Shown in pieces: positions 1-9,699 of a DNA stretch of 64,000 bases (its first letter is position 1; each line of letters opens with the position of its first letter). The DNA comes from UBA6022 sp038319685 (GTDB lineage Bacteria; Patescibacteriota; Saccharimonadia; Saccharimonadales; Saccharimonadaceae): assembly GCA_038319685.1 (NCBI GenBank), contig JBBQDN010000001.1, forward strand, positions 162,294-226,293, given 5' to 3'. Made by a program: the position numbers and the translations under genes. A model generated the notes under the pieces. The model was given only the letters and a program-made list of their open reading frames with translations, searched no databases and was not told the origin of the DNA.

Positions 1-195
1 ATGCATAATAACTTCGGCTTCATATTTGTTGCCGTGAGCTTTATTGACCTCTCGGAGTTTCACCTCAGCCGTGACACTTTTGCGTGCATGGCGTGGGAGG
101 TAGCGATCGAGTCTGCCTATCTTTCTGGTGACGTATTTTCTTGTTGCGTCGTCGAGTTCAAATTTGACACCAGTGATATCGATTGTTTTAATCAT
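1..195 (-). CDS. hpf: Ribosome hibernation promoting factor / RaiA family, 5' part only
   Basis: The first 65 codons of a minus-strand gene lie in the window; the rest runs off the left edge. The start ATG at 195 follows a strong GGAGGG ribosome binding site. The N-terminus (MIKTIDITGVKFELDD, then TRKYVTRKIGRLDRYLP) has the beta-alpha layout of HPF/YfiA proteins, which bind the 30S decoding region and inactivate ribosomes in stationary phase. An extended -10 (TGC-TATAAT, bases 229-234) lies upstream, so this gene has a short leader. The family is fairly clear; whether it is the long or short form cannot be seen. Confidence 0.8.
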   Translation of the reverse strand, partial: MIKTIDITGVKFELDDATRKYVTRKIGRLDRYLPRHARKSVTAEVKLREVNKAHGNKYEAEVIMH

Positions 196-228
196 GCTAC
201 CCTCCTGTTTATTAGGTTCGGTACTCTT

Positions 229-234
229 ATTATA
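229..234 (-). promoter_or_regulatory. Extended -10 of the hpf promoter
   Basis: Read on the minus strand this is TATAAT preceded by TGC. It is followed by about 33 nt of leader carrying the GGAGGG site of hpf. Confidence 0.55.
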
Positions 235-263
235 GCACTCCTGCTTTAGAGTTACAGACTGAA

Positions 264-1562
264 TTAAATAGTTTCTCTGTTACCCATATACGGACGGAGT
301 GCTGCAGGAACAATTACATGGCCGTCAGCAGTTTGGAAATTTTCGAGTATGGCGACAAGTGGTCGTTCGGAAAATACAGTCGCATCATTTGTATGAACAT
401 ACTCTACTTCTCCACTCTCGCGACGAACACGAGTTTTCATTGGTCGTGCCTGATAATCAGTAATGTAGTCGGCGGTATGCGTCTCGCGATATTCGCCTTG
501 GCTAGGAAGCCATGTGTTGATATCAACACCTTTTGCGTTTGGCCGACCAATATCTGCAGTACACTTCTCAAGTGTCTGGAATGGCAAACCGAGTTGAGTC
601 ATCAGGTACTCTTGTATCGCTACCATCAACAGATGTTCACTGAGTGATGTTTCGGGAGTACTAAAACTCTCCATCTCAAGTTTATTAAACTGATGGAGGC
701 GAAAAATCCCTTCAGCATCCTTGCCGTACGTCCCCGCCTCGCGACGAAACGCTGTCGTATAGCCAACCATACGAATAGGCAACTTTGCTTGCGGCAAGAT
801 CTCATTCATATACATCGGTGCCATCGTATGTTCAGCGCTCGCGTTCAACCACAGGTCTTCGTCTTCAATCTTGTAGGTCTGCTCTTCTTTGTTAAGCCGT
901 CCTGTCGCCTGGAAAACATCTGTCCTTGCGACTGCGGGAGGGATAATTGGCGTAAATGGCTTGCTGCTAATACCCTGCAGACCATTGTCATCGATAATTT
1001 TCTGCAGTGTCACTTCAGAGCCAAGCACATCCATACCGTACTGCCATAACGCCATCTCGAGCCGCACGAGATCACCCTTTAAATAGGCAAACCGAGCGCC
1101 AGCAATCTTAGCAGCACGTTCTTTATCGATCCAATCTCGTGCCCCGGCAAGTTCCCAGTGACTTTTTGGCGTAAAGTCAAATTCCGGTTTGTCACCAACG
1201 GTTTTGATAACGACATTCTCGTCTTCGGTGGTTCCCACAGGAACACTATCGAGTGCCATATTTGGTAATTTTTTAAATTCTTCAATAAACGTTTCTTCGG
1301 CGCTGCAAAGTGCGTCCTCAATCTCAGTAAGTTTAATTTTCAGCTGCTTGCCTTCTTCGACTAATTCATCAGATGGCTTGCCACCTTTCATTGCATTCGA
1401 AATCGTATTCCGTCTGGTACGTAGCTCATCAACCTGCTGGCCAAGAGTTCGACGCGAGTCATCCAACCGCAAAATAGCCGCAACATCCAGGTTGTAGCCT
1501 TTATTTTTAGCATTTTGCTCAACTTTTTCGGAATTTTCCCGAACGAAACGAATATCTAACAT
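264..1562 (-). CDS. serS: Seryl-tRNA synthetase
   Basis: This 432-residue class II synthetase charges tRNA-Ser in the cytoplasm. The N-terminal ~105 residues form the tRNA-binding coiled coil (MLDIRFVREN then long charged helices). Motif 2 is at about 264-294 (FRREAGTYGKDAEGIFRLHQF) and motif 3 near 395-420 (SERPLVAILENFQ then ALRPYMG). Length and order match bacterial SerRS. A TATAAT box ends 10 nt before the ATG, with AAGG in between, so the leader is very short. It stands alone between hpf and a methyltransferase gene. Confidence 0.97.
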   Translation of the reverse strand: MLDIRFVRENSEKVEQNAKNKGYNLDVAAILRLDDSRRTLGQQVDELRTRRNTISNAMKGGKPSDELVEEGKQLKIKLTEIEDALCSAEETFIEEFKKLPNMALDSVPVGTTEDENVVIKTVGDKPEFDFTPKSHWELAGARDWIDKERAAKIAGARFAYLKGDLVRLEMALWQYGMDVLGSEVTLQKIIDDNGLQGISSKPFTPIIPPAVARTDVFQATGRLNKEEQTYKIEDEDLWLNASAEHTMAPMYMNEILPQAKLPIRMVGYTTAFRREAGTYGKDAEGIFRLHQFNKLEMESFSTPETSLSEHLLMVAIQEYLMTQLGLPFQTLEKCTADIGRPNAKGVDINTWLPSQGEYRETHTADYITDYQARPMKTRVRRESGEVEYVHTNDATVFSERPLVAILENFQTADGHVIVPAALRPYMGNRETI

Positions 1563-1598
1563 AATGAACCTTATTATACCCTTCTCGTTAGTAAAGGG

Positions 1599-2294
1599 CT
1601 AGGCTTTCGTGTCAGTCCTACTAACACCACGTTGCATAAATGCCCGTCGAGCAAGATCACGAAGAGTTGCCTTCCGTGATAACGTATCACTCTGACCAAT
1701 TAAACTTGCGAGAGCTTCTCTGCGTTCTGGTGTCAAATGTTTGTTATTCTGAATCCAAAGTGTATCATATGCAAGTTTCCTCAGTAAAATAGAGCCCTTG
1801 TCAAACGTATCATTTGCCTCGAACACAAGAGCAACATCTTCAAAGCCATTTTTTGATAACAATTTTCTGAGAGAATTGGGCTTATAGACGGGAAATATAC
1901 CGATATGGCCGATTTTTCCGTCACTAGGCATGGTTACTTTTACCATCTCCTGAATGGCTTTCGCCTGGTCTTCTGGCGACAAATGTTGCATTAAAAATGA
2001 TGAAATCGTCACATCAAAAGGATCTCCATAAAAATGACTCAAGTCTCGTACATCGACACCATGCCAATCTATACCGTCAGGAGGGTCTGTTGCGTAATCA
2101 CTATCAACTCGAGCCACCCTTTGGCCAGTTGCATCTCTGGCTGTCTGCGCAAAATTACTATCACCCGCACCGACGTCTAATACGGAGCTTGCAATCTCTC
2201 GACTAATAAATTGACCAAAGGCTGCGTGATAAAGCCCGGGAGTATGGGACGTTCGTTCAATTTTTTTTAATAATTTTATTTCTTGGTCTAACAT
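1599..2294 (-). CDS. Class I SAM-dependent methyltransferase
   Basis: This 231-residue protein has a Rossmann SAM-binding glycine motif (VLDVGAGDSNF, about residues 39-49), an acidic residue after strand beta-2 (ARVDSDY) and a motif-IV-like stretch (FDVTISSFLMQHL). These mark a small-molecule or macromolecule methyltransferase whose substrate cannot be read from sequence. It has its own promoter (-35 TTGACT, 17-bp spacer, extended -10 TAATTT) with only 8 nt between the -10 box and ATG, so the mRNA is probably leaderless. There is no signal peptide. Confidence 0.8.
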   Translation of the reverse strand: MLDQEIKLLKKIERTSHTPGLYHAAFGQFISREIASSVLDVGAGDSNFAQTARDATGQRVARVDSDYATDPPDGIDWHGVDVRDLSHFYGDPFDVTISSFLMQHLSPEDQAKAIQEMVKVTMPSDGKIGHIGIFPVYKPNSLRKLLSKNGFEDVALVFEANDTFDKGSILLRKLAYDTLWIQNNKHLTPERREALASLIGQSDTLSRKATLRDLARRAFMQRGVSRTDTKA

Positions 2295-2302
2295 TTTAAT
2301 CT

Positions 2303-2331
2303 AAATTAACATAAGTAGTATGAAAAGTCAA
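2303..2331 (-). promoter_or_regulatory. Methyltransferase promoter, leaderless geometry
   Basis: On the minus strand, TTGACT (2331-2326), a 17-bp spacer and TGT-TAATTT (2308-2303). The start codon follows 8 nt later, leaving room for almost no 5'UTR. Confidence 0.7.
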
Positions 2332-2335
2332 TCCC

Positions 2336-3604
2336 CTACTCTGTTCGTAGCGCTTCAATCGGATCAAGCTTTGCTGCTTTACGGGCTGGTAAAATACCGG
2401 CAGCGACCGATACAATCGTTAGCCCAAGGATGATCGCCCCGACACTGAGTGGTTCAAAGATAAGTAAGTTTGTCCCGTCGCTCAGCGAAAGCACGTCCCG
2501 GATCCACGGGTTGAGCGCAATCCCAAGCAAAATCGCAGCCAGGGCGCCAATACTTCCGCCCAAAAATCCGATCCAAGCTGCTTCGAACTTAAACAAACGG
2601 CCAACATCTCGGCGGCGCATGCCGAGCGCTTTCATTAGCCCGATCTGCTGCGTGCGCTCCAGTACGCTAATATACTGAGTGTTAATGATCCCAAAGATCG
2701 ATGTAATCACTGCCAGCACACCAAATCCGATCAAAATACCTTGCAACACATTGATAAACTGGAAAATTGTGCTCATCAAATCCTCTGCGGTCTGCGCCTG
2801 ATAACCTTTCGCTGTAATACTCTCTTTCACCGCCTGCGTATCTTCGCTTGATGTCGCCTGCACGCTTGCTGCCATAAATTTACCATATCCAGCCGTACCC
2901 TGTTGATTATAGGTGTAAATATCCTTTGCGAGTTGCGGTGACGCTTGAAGAGATGAGTTACCGGTAAACGATAATGATGACGCTTTATAGACGCCACTGA
3001 CAGGCACGACATACGTTTTTGTCGTACGAACTGCCGAACTTGCCTGAACGACAACGAGGTCTATCGTCTGTCCCACGGCCGCTTCATTAGATGCAAACCC
3101 GAGTGCTTGACGGAAACCTTCAGTGATCGTAATTGAGTTAGCTACGGTTGCACCTGTTCCAGCTAAGTATTCCTGAGTGATATTTTCATCAAAGGTTGCG
3201 ACCTGAGCCTGATATTTCTTTTGGTCAGCTCGTGTTACATACTCAACATTCAACGCATAGACCGGCGCAACTGACGCGACCTTTGGTAACGTCGCGATGT
3301 CATCCAATTCAGCCTGTGTCAGTTGTTTGATTGTGAATCCATTACCAAATACCTGTGTTGAACCACCGGTATATTCTTGTGGTTTCGAACTATCGAACGA
3401 CTGTTTTTGAGAAACGCGAAGTTCACTCGTATTAGTGTTCGCGCTAATCAGATCTTCGGCATATAGTCGACCACCGGCTCCGGCTGCGAGGCTAAGTGTA
3501 ATTGTAAACGCACCAACTGCGATAGCCAGGCTTGTCAGGAGTGTGCGGGCTTTGGCTTGTCGCAGACTACGTCCGGCACGGCGTACTGTGTCGATTAATT
3601 TCAT
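2336..3604 (-). CDS. ABC transporter permease, MacB/FtsX type
   Basis: This 422-residue membrane protein has one N-terminal TM helix (about 20-42, after RAGRSLRQAKARTLLT), a large extracytoplasmic domain (about 45-285) and three C-terminal TM helices (about 285-310, 340-365, 388-410), the FtsX/MacB plan. The cytoplasmic loop QQIGLMKALGMRRRDV is the usual coupling motif. Its ATG overlaps the stop of the upstream ATPase gene in ATGA, so the pair is translationally coupled. Such type VII ABC systems work as mechanotransmitters or exporters of peptides or lipoproteins. The substrate is unknown. Confidence 0.9.
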   Translation of the reverse strand: MKLIDTVRRAGRSLRQAKARTLLTSLAIAVGAFTITLSLAAGAGGRLYAEDLISANTNTSELRVSQKQSFDSSKPQEYTGGSTQVFGNGFTIKQLTQAELDDIATLPKVASVAPVYALNVEYVTRADQKKYQAQVATFDENITQEYLAGTGATVANSITITEGFRQALGFASNEAAVGQTIDLVVVQASSAVRTTKTYVVPVSGVYKASSLSFTGNSSLQASPQLAKDIYTYNQQGTAGYGKFMAASVQATSSEDTQAVKESITAKGYQAQTAEDLMSTIFQFINVLQGILIGFGVLAVITSIFGIINTQYISVLERTQQIGLMKALGMRRRDVGRLFKFEAAWIGFLGGSIGALAAILLGIALNPWIRDVLSLSDGTNLLIFEPLSVGAIILGLTIVSVAAGILPARKAAKLDPIEALRTE

Positions 3605-4311
3605 AGCTGAATCCTCCGTGGTTTGTGTGGCTTCACATTACTACTCACCGATTCGACCTTACCGTCTTTGATATTGATCAGTATGTCGCATTTTTTCGCC
3701 AGGTCGTCGTCGTGCGTCACGATAATAAGCGTCACGCCATTATCACGGTTATACCCGAACAGCATATCCTCAACCTTTCCACCAGTGACACTATCGAGGT
3801 TACCGGTGGGTTCATCGGCAAAAATAATTTGTGGTTTATTGACGATCGCACGTGCGATTGCCAGTCGTTGTTTTTGACCACCGGATAGGTTTTTGGCTTT
3901 GCTCCTCGTTTTATCAGTCAACTCGACACTTTCGAGTGCCTCGGCAATCAGTTTTTTACGGGTGGCCAGCGGTACATCGCCAACTTCCAGCGGCAGGCTG
4001 ACGTTATCACTGACTGTTTCATTCGCTTGGACGAAAAAGCTTTGAAAAATAAAACCAATTTTTTGCGCTCGGAACAGGTCAACTGCTTTTTGTTTTAGTT
4101 TCAAGATATCTTGGCCATCGACAATGACTTCGCCAGTTTCTGGACGATCAAGTCCGCTCATGGCGTGCATCAGAGTTGATTTACCCGACCCACTTTTACC
4201 AAGGATGGCTACACTTGCACCGTCAGGAATAGTAAAGTTGATATCGTCGAGGGCAATAAAGCTATTTTGCTTCTTGCCGTACGTTTTTGTCACATGCTTA
4301 ACTTCGATCAC
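3601..4311 (-). CDS. ABC transporter ATP-binding protein, LolD/MacB type
   Basis: This 236-residue ATPase has Walker A GKSGSGKST (about 38-46), signature LSGGQ (about 143-147), Walker B IIFADEPTGNLDS and the H-loop IVTHD. It is the motor for the permease encoded next. The start is GTG at 4311, four bases after GGAGGTGG, a strong site that decides the start. Candidate -10 boxes TATAGT and TATACT lie just upstream (4334-4354). The last ~20 residues are basic and probably family-specific. Confidence 0.92.
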   Translation of the reverse strand: MIEVKHVTKTYGKKQNSFIALDDINFTIPDGASVAILGKSGSGKSTLMHAMSGLDRPETGEVIVDGQDILKLKQKAVDLFRAQKIGFIFQSFFVQANETVSDNVSLPLEVGDVPLATRKKLIAEALESVELTDKTRSKAKNLSGGQKQRLAIARAIVNKPQIIFADEPTGNLDSVTGGKVEDMLFGYNRDNGVTLIIVTHDDDLAKKCDILINIKDGKVESVSSNVKPHKPRRIQL

Positions 4312-4375
4312 CGGCCACCTCCGCCTATTAGTTCACTATATCAAGTATACGCTTATATTGCCCTGTCCGTATAGA

Positions 4376-6685
4376 CTATCGTTCGCGGCGACGATCATAT
4401 TTTCGTTTATGTGGCGGTTGCCAGCCGTGCTGTGGCCGTCGTTCATGGTGCGGCTCACGACGCGTCGTCCCAAGCTGCGCCATAAACTGCGGTCCTAGAT
4501 GTGTGTCGAGCTTTGTCAGCCCCATCAAACTACGACGACTGTCTGGGCTGAGTTCGTCGAGTGATATCGCCCCGTCGGCTAGTGCTTTTACTTGTTGTTG
4601 CAGTTGCCGTAATGGGATCGATGGGATACGTCCTTTGTGATGACGCCCCAGGTTACGACGTTCTTTTTCCAGTTGTTCCTGGATCCAGGCGGCCAGTGCA
4701 TCAATAAATAGTCGCTTTGTTTCAGGAGTCCTCTCGACAAGCGGCATACCACTACCTTCAAGTACTTGCCCGCCATACCGTACAAGTTGGCGCATAGATA
4801 GTGTCCCGGACCGAGGATCGTAGTACGGTTTACCACGGCGCGGCGCAAACAAATGCGGCGCTAGTTCAGTCAACCAATCAGTACTGACTGCGGTGATCCC
4901 CTGTAGTAAATGGAGTGTTTCCAGGTCACCACTTCGGGTTGGTACCTGTAGATCAAACGGGGTGCCGGTGATCAGTTTTGGATTTCGTACCACCGTACTG
5001 CTCGATAATTCCCGGTGAGCATTCGTCGAAATATGCACTGCTTCACCGTGGTCGCCCATCATCCATAATTGATCAATTTGGCCAGCGACAATACAACGAA
5101 ACAGCTGGTCCTGCTCGTCGATCGTCGCAGGAATCAGCGAGTCATTACTCAAACCAAGATCACGATTTAAACGCTCCATTACCTCACTAGCTTTATCAAC
5201 ATTTTTACTGATGATGCCGATTTCCTCATATATCTCAGGGTCCACCTGCGGTAATGCCAAATAAACGTCGTAGTGCGCCAATAAGTCAGACTTGGTCTGC
5301 TTCGTATATTTATGCCAACCGGTATAGCGTGGCCCGCCTTTGACGATGCCCCCGATTTCCTGAATGGCGATGATTGCTGCCAGCTTCAACTGAACTGATT
5401 TGCTGTATTTTTGGGCTTCGACAATCATGCGACCATAGTTTGACTCAACTGGGAATTGTTCCATCTGTCGACCAATTTTAGTCACATCACCCGATTTTGT
5501 CAGCGCACCGAGTGCAATTAATGTCTGTTTCGCCCGCGCAATCGCCTTGTTGCTGGGATCGTGATAAAAATCGAGTAGTTCAATATCAATACCGACATTT
5601 GCGAGGCGTAGTGTCAGACGGTCGATGTGTTTTCGCATAATTTCCGGCGTCGCGTAGGGCTGCCGCTCTTCAAAATCGAGGCATGGCATCGTGTCATACG
5701 GCGCCAAGATATATTCGCCAGGTTTAGTTCGCCCCGCTCGGCCTGCTCGCTGTAAACAGTCTGCTTGTGAAGTCTGGGCGATAAATAAACCCTCAACACC
5801 ACTACGGACTTCGCTCTGCCTAGCTAGACCTGAATCGATCACGACGTCAATGTCGTCAATCGTCACGCTTGTCTGCGCAATATTTGTCGCGAGGATAATT
5901 TTACCTTTGGAATAGCTGGCGAATGCTTCCTGCTGGGCAGTTGCTTCTAGCTGTGAATGGAGTGGAATCACCGGTACACCCGCCTCTGTTGCCTTCATCA
6001 TAACCGCATCACTCACATTTTGAATCTCAGACTTACCCGGCAGAAACACCAACATGTTACTCTGCGTCGTTGTTAGCTGATGAAGTATCTCACTAATAAC
6101 ATCAGTACCTCGTCGTTTGGTGACTTCGTGCGTACGACCCGGTACATTAATAATTGCATCGGTGTCAAAATACGCAGCCAACGCCTCTGTTTCGATTGTG
6201 GCGCTCATGATAACTACTTTAAACCGTGACTCTTCCTGACAGCGCTTTTTCGCCCAAGCAACCAGGACTTCCATATTTTCATTCCACTCATGTACCTCAT
6301 CGAGCACGAGCACCTGACGATCATCAATCCCCGACCCAGTAATTTCACGGACAAGCTGTAGACCATCAGTACAATATAGTACCTGAGTGTCCGGGTCGTC
6401 GTCACGTTCGTGTGCTGTCCGGTAGCCAATCACCCGGTCACCGTCTTTACCGGTCCTCATCGCCCATTCTTCGCGGACACGCCGACTTAGATTTCGTGCC
6501 GCCAAGATTCGTGGCTGCGTCACAATTACTTTTTGATAGCCGTGTTCAGCCAGATACTGCGGTACTTGAGTACTTTTACCCGCACCAGTCTCGGCAGTAA
6601 TAATTGTCACCTGGTGACTATCAACCGCATCGACAATTGCCGTACGAAAATCATAAATTGGGAGTGATTTGGTAGTATCGTCCAT
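4376..6685 (-). CDS. DEAH-box ATP-dependent helicase, HrpA/HrpB-like
   Basis: This 769-residue protein has P-loop TAETGAGKSTQVP (about 31-43), DEVHE (motif II), SAT (motif III), a QRAGRAGR motif VI, then the helicase-associated and OB-fold regions of DEAH/RHA RNA helicases. The basic, Arg/His-rich tail (from about 735) is a likely RNA-binding extension. In proteobacteria HrpA acts on stalled ribosomes; HrpB's role is less clear, and I cannot choose between them. It starts 3 bp after the stop of the DUF2207 gene, so the two are probably cotranscribed. Confidence 0.88.
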   Translation of the reverse strand: MDDTTKSLPIYDFRTAIVDAVDSHQVTIITAETGAGKSTQVPQYLAEHGYQKVIVTQPRILAARNLSRRVREEWAMRTGKDGDRVIGYRTAHERDDDPDTQVLYCTDGLQLVREITGSGIDDRQVLVLDEVHEWNENMEVLVAWAKKRCQEESRFKVVIMSATIETEALAAYFDTDAIINVPGRTHEVTKRRGTDVISEILHQLTTTQSNMLVFLPGKSEIQNVSDAVMMKATEAGVPVIPLHSQLEATAQQEAFASYSKGKIILATNIAQTSVTIDDIDVVIDSGLARQSEVRSGVEGLFIAQTSQADCLQRAGRAGRTKPGEYILAPYDTMPCLDFEERQPYATPEIMRKHIDRLTLRLANVGIDIELLDFYHDPSNKAIARAKQTLIALGALTKSGDVTKIGRQMEQFPVESNYGRMIVEAQKYSKSVQLKLAAIIAIQEIGGIVKGGPRYTGWHKYTKQTKSDLLAHYDVYLALPQVDPEIYEEIGIISKNVDKASEVMERLNRDLGLSNDSLIPATIDEQDQLFRCIVAGQIDQLWMMGDHGEAVHISTNAHRELSSSTVVRNPKLITGTPFDLQVPTRSGDLETLHLLQGITAVSTDWLTELAPHLFAPRRGKPYYDPRSGTLSMRQLVRYGGQVLEGSGMPLVERTPETKRLFIDALAAWIQEQLEKERRNLGRHHKGRIPSIPLRQLQQQVKALADGAISLDELSPDSRRSLMGLTKLDTHLGPQFMAQLGTTRREPHHERRPQHGWQPPHKRKYDRRRER

Positions 6686-6688
6686 AGC

Positions 6689-8449
6689 TTAGCGACCGCC
6701 ACCTCCGCCACCACCACCTCCGCCACCCGAGAAACCACCACCAAATCCGCTTGAGCCTGAATTACTCGGTGCGCTAAAGTTTGTTGCTGTCGACGTAAAA
6801 CTGCCAATAGATGAGGCAAAAATTGCCGCATTGAATGCACCTGACCCGCTATACCAATCTGGCTGAGAGCTCGTTTGGCTATACTGTATAGCCAGTTCAT
6901 TCGCCCATTCTTTTTCGAGACCAAACAACACAGCATATGGCAAAACCCTCTCATACAATTTCACAATCTGAGCGGTATCGTCAGTGTTAACTGGTGTTTT
7001 TTCAGCTCCAGCCGGACTCTGCAATACACGTAACCTGTCGACTTCGGCCAGTTTAATATACATCTCTAGACCTTTGAGATAATCGTAGACTTCACGACCC
7101 TTTTCAGTCAATGGCAACATATGCGCGGTTGCTATTACCATCACAAAAATGGCGATAAGACCAACAACCGTCGATACGCCACTTATAATTCCGACTGTGT
7201 CACTAGCCGTGAAGAACATAATAGTTAACGCCACAATCACCACACTGATACCAGCACCAAGGAGCTTCATGATTAACTTGTTTGCTTCTCGGTAGCCCTG
7301 ACTAATAGCTATTTTAGTTGTCGTTGTCTGCGTCCTGTGTAGACTTTGGCCAACGACTCTATCTGTTTTCTTGAACGTGTACGTCTGACCAGTTTCGTGT
7401 GAGGTAAATATATCTGTCATCACTTCCAGCTCGATGTCGTCAAGGCCGCTGACGTCCAATAATTCTACAGTGTATTCACTTGACATACCAAATAATCCGC
7501 TTTTTTCTGTCTCAATGAGGCGAATTTTATGACGAACCGCGAAGTCAATAATCTGTGCTGTCACACCTTTTGACGATGCACCGCACAACTCGCTCGCGAG
7601 TAATACAGACATGTCTTTTGGCGGTATGTATTCAGGAATGATCGTTCCTTTTCCTTGAGCATTACGACCGTACTTGATCCATACATAAAGCGCGAGGGTA
7701 ATCGCAATACTCGAAATGACAAGTGGCACATATATGAGCATATCGAGGATTGACCATGGTCGAGAGGCAAATGTGGCTGCATTAAATTTAAGCACTGCTG
7801 TCACATTTTCGTGCGAGCCAAGCCGTCCATTCGCAGTAAACGTACTGTCTCTACCGTCAACCTTATCCACGAGGCATGATCGATTCTGTCCTTGTTCTCC
7901 CTCGTAACAGGCGACCTCACCTGCAAAGGCACCTTCGATCGCTGCATCCAAGTGAACACGAGCGGTAACATGATCAAACGACTGACCCCACCCAGTCCCA
8001 TTCGTATCCCAATAAAATTCCTGATGATCGCCAAAATTTTTCGTCACATCACGAAGTGTGTAGGTTAATTGATAGACCTGTTTGCCACGAACATATTCCT
8101 CGGTACCTGTCCCGATGACGACATTATTGTTCTTTATCTCCTGACTATAGACTGGTTCTGGCTGCCCATTGCGTGTGAGTGAGTCGAGTTTAAACGACAC
8201 CGAATGGCCATCGTATACAGCAGGGATTGCTCGTTCTATACCCCTGTTCTGGTCAAAATCAGGAAAAACCGCCGTTAGTTGTTCAACTACACGTAATACC
8301 GAACGATTCTCACTATCCTTGGACAAATAATAGTCAGCTTGAAAATCACTAAAATAAAAGTTTTGAACATCAGCCGATGCTGTCGACGGCGATAACAGTA
8401 CGCTACCGAGGATAGCTACTGCAACAAGAATACTCCCTATTCGTTTCAT
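6689..8449 (-). CDS. DUF2207 family membrane protein with poly-glycine tail
   Basis: This 586-residue protein has a signal peptide (MKRIGSILVAVAILGSVLLS...ASA, cleavage near 27), an extracytoplasmic beta-rich DUF2207 domain (about 28-230), a TM helix near 237-260, a cytoplasmic region, a TM hairpin near 392-440 and a second soluble region. It ends in a glycine run of more than ten residues, as many DUF2207 proteins do. The function of the family is unknown. The -10 TATAGT ends 7 nt before ATG, so the transcript is probably leaderless. The helicase gene follows after 3 bp. Confidence 0.85.
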   Translation of the reverse strand: MKRIGSILVAVAILGSVLLSPSTASADVQNFYFSDFQADYYLSKDSENRSVLRVVEQLTAVFPDFDQNRGIERAIPAVYDGHSVSFKLDSLTRNGQPEPVYSQEIKNNNVVIGTGTEEYVRGKQVYQLTYTLRDVTKNFGDHQEFYWDTNGTGWGQSFDHVTARVHLDAAIEGAFAGEVACYEGEQGQNRSCLVDKVDGRDSTFTANGRLGSHENVTAVLKFNAATFASRPWSILDMLIYVPLVISSIAITLALYVWIKYGRNAQGKGTIIPEYIPPKDMSVLLASELCGASSKGVTAQIIDFAVRHKIRLIETEKSGLFGMSSEYTVELLDVSGLDDIELEVMTDIFTSHETGQTYTFKKTDRVVGQSLHRTQTTTTKIAISQGYREANKLIMKLLGAGISVVIVALTIMFFTASDTVGIISGVSTVVGLIAIFVMVIATAHMLPLTEKGREVYDYLKGLEMYIKLAEVDRLRVLQSPAGAEKTPVNTDDTAQIVKLYERVLPYAVLFGLEKEWANELAIQYSQTSSQPDWYSGSGAFNAAIFASSIGSFTSTATNFSAPSNSGSSGFGGGFSGGGGGGGGGGGR

Positions 8450-8456
8450 ATCTTTA

Positions 8457-8462
8457 ACTATA
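8457..8462 (-). promoter_or_regulatory. -10 box of the DUF2207 gene, leaderless
   Basis: TATAGT on the minus strand, 7 nt (8450-8456) before ATG. No good -35 is visible. Confidence 0.6.
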
Positions 8463-8497
8463 CGTGAGTCAGCCTGAAATAAACATATCCACTACTA

Positions 8498-8526
8498 TTG
8501 ACTTTTATTAATGTTTATGATTAAAT
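8498..8526 (+). promoter_or_regulatory. Promoter of the plus-strand gene at 8575
   Basis: TTGACT (8498-8503), 17-bp spacer, TGA-TTAAAT (8521-8526). This gives about 42 nt of leader that contains AAAGGA. It is one of the few leadered plus-strand genes here. Confidence 0.65.
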
Positions 8527-8574
8527 GTCTACAGATTCACCGCAAAACAAAAAACCAAAGGAACATTAACAATT

Positions 8575-9345
8575 ATGACAACGACACATGAATGGGCTCC
8601 ACCAGCATCTTACGACAACGATGATAAGACACCAGCATTTGATCCTAACGATCCTCGCTATGATGTTACCGACACAGAACCACCCACTGACTTAGGCCAG
8701 GGTCTCGCACCTGATGTCATTGACGATACACTCGAGTCATCTACTGACGGCGCTCCCACTAACGTATACGATCGTATCGCTCAACGTATGGGTCGCCTAT
8801 CAGAAGGTGCTGCGGAGCGCAAAGAAAACCGTGCTGCAATGAAAGCAAAACTTATCGGTTTTGGAAAAAGTGCGCTTCGTATTTCAGCAACAACCGGCGC
8901 TGTTATTGTCGGTGCTCCTTTTGTCGCAGTTGGTGGCGCTGGTTACCTTGCCTACAAAGGTGGACAAAAAAGTGCTGAACTTGCCAAAGGTGCAGCTCAA
9001 ACAATTGGTTCAGAGCTAAAATATGCCGCAAGTGAACTTGGCGCTGACACTCGTATTGCGATTGATAACGTCAAAGAATCATACCAAGACACCAAAGAGT
9101 CAGCGATTAAATTCTTTAAAGAAAAGGCACAGAACGCAAAAGATCGTAAAAATGACCGATTAGCAAAGATTAGTGGCGGATTCAATAGAATCAAAGATAA
9201 CGTTGCTGAGCGTGCCTCAACAATAAAGCGTCGCCGTCGCGCACTTGGTGCTCGTGCTGTTTCTGTCGTTGATCGTGCTCGTATGGTAAAAAATGCAGCC
9301 AAAAGTGCATGGAATGAAACTGGCGACGAAAATCAACTATACTAA
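8575..9345 (+). CDS. Hypothetical protein with one hydrophobic segment and long basic helices
   Basis: I do not recognise this 256-residue protein. Residues 1-60 are acidic and proline-rich and probably disordered. A glycine/alanine-rich hydrophobic stretch (about 103-126, TGAVIVGAPFVAVGG) could enter the membrane. Residues 130-245 form amphipathic, lysine/arginine-rich helices resembling apolipoprotein- or LEA-like helical repeats, with a basic cluster (IKRRRRALGAR). It has a clear promoter and an AAAGGA site. The gene downstream is a DUF5663-like protein, 40 bp away on the same strand. A structural or membrane-coating role is only a guess. Confidence 0.75.
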   Translation: MTTTHEWAPPASYDNDDKTPAFDPNDPRYDVTDTEPPTDLGQGLAPDVIDDTLESSTDGAPTNVYDRIAQRMGRLSEGAAERKENRAAMKAKLIGFGKSALRISATTGAVIVGAPFVAVGGAGYLAYKGGQKSAELAKGAAQTIGSELKYAASELGADTRIAIDNVKESYQDTKESAIKFFKEKAQNAKDRKNDRLAKISGGFNRIKDNVAERASTIKRRRRALGARAVSVVDRARMVKNAAKSAWNETGDENQLY

Positions 9346-9385
9346 TAGCATATAGTAACTATAACTTTACGAAAGAATTCCTCAC

Positions 9386-9685
9386 ATGCAACTTATTACT
9401 ACACAAAACCTCATTGATCTCGGCATTTCCGAGGATAAACACGAAGCACTCCTTGACCACCTCAATGAACAATTGCAAGAGCGTATTGGCATTGCGATTA
9501 CCGATCTTCTCGATGACCAGCAAGTCGCTACCCTCCTCGACCTCCAGGAAACAGGTACTGATGAACAAGTTGATACCTGGCTACAGGAACATATCCCAGA
9601 CATGGAAGCAGTTGTTCAGGACGAAGTCGCCATTCTGCTCGGCGAACTTGCCGACAGCAGTGATTCCATTAGCGAAACTGCTTAA
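9386..9685 (+). CDS. Small acidic protein, DUF5663-like
   Basis: This 99-residue protein has an ERIGIAITDLL core followed by DDQQVATLLDLQ, then a W-L-x5-P block (DTWLQEHIPDM). A paralogue lies at 54310-54741 (EERVGIKLSDGL, DEQLEEFEKI, WLATHAPNY). I recall this family as DUF5663, known mainly from Saccharibacteria; its function is unknown. The protein is strongly acidic with no membrane segment. It lies 40 bp behind the helical protein gene and ends at a bidirectional terminator. Confidence 0.75.
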   Translation: MQLITTQNLIDLGISEDKHEALLDHLNEQLQERIGIAITDLLDDQQVATLLDLQETGTDEQVDTWLQEHIPDMEAVVQDEVAILLGELADSSDSISETA

Positions 9686-9699
9686 GTCCCTCTTTACGT

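Noticed and set aside
1189..1497. Antisense plus-strand frames over serS
   Set aside because: They are shadows of the serS coding sequence with low-complexity Ser-rich translations.
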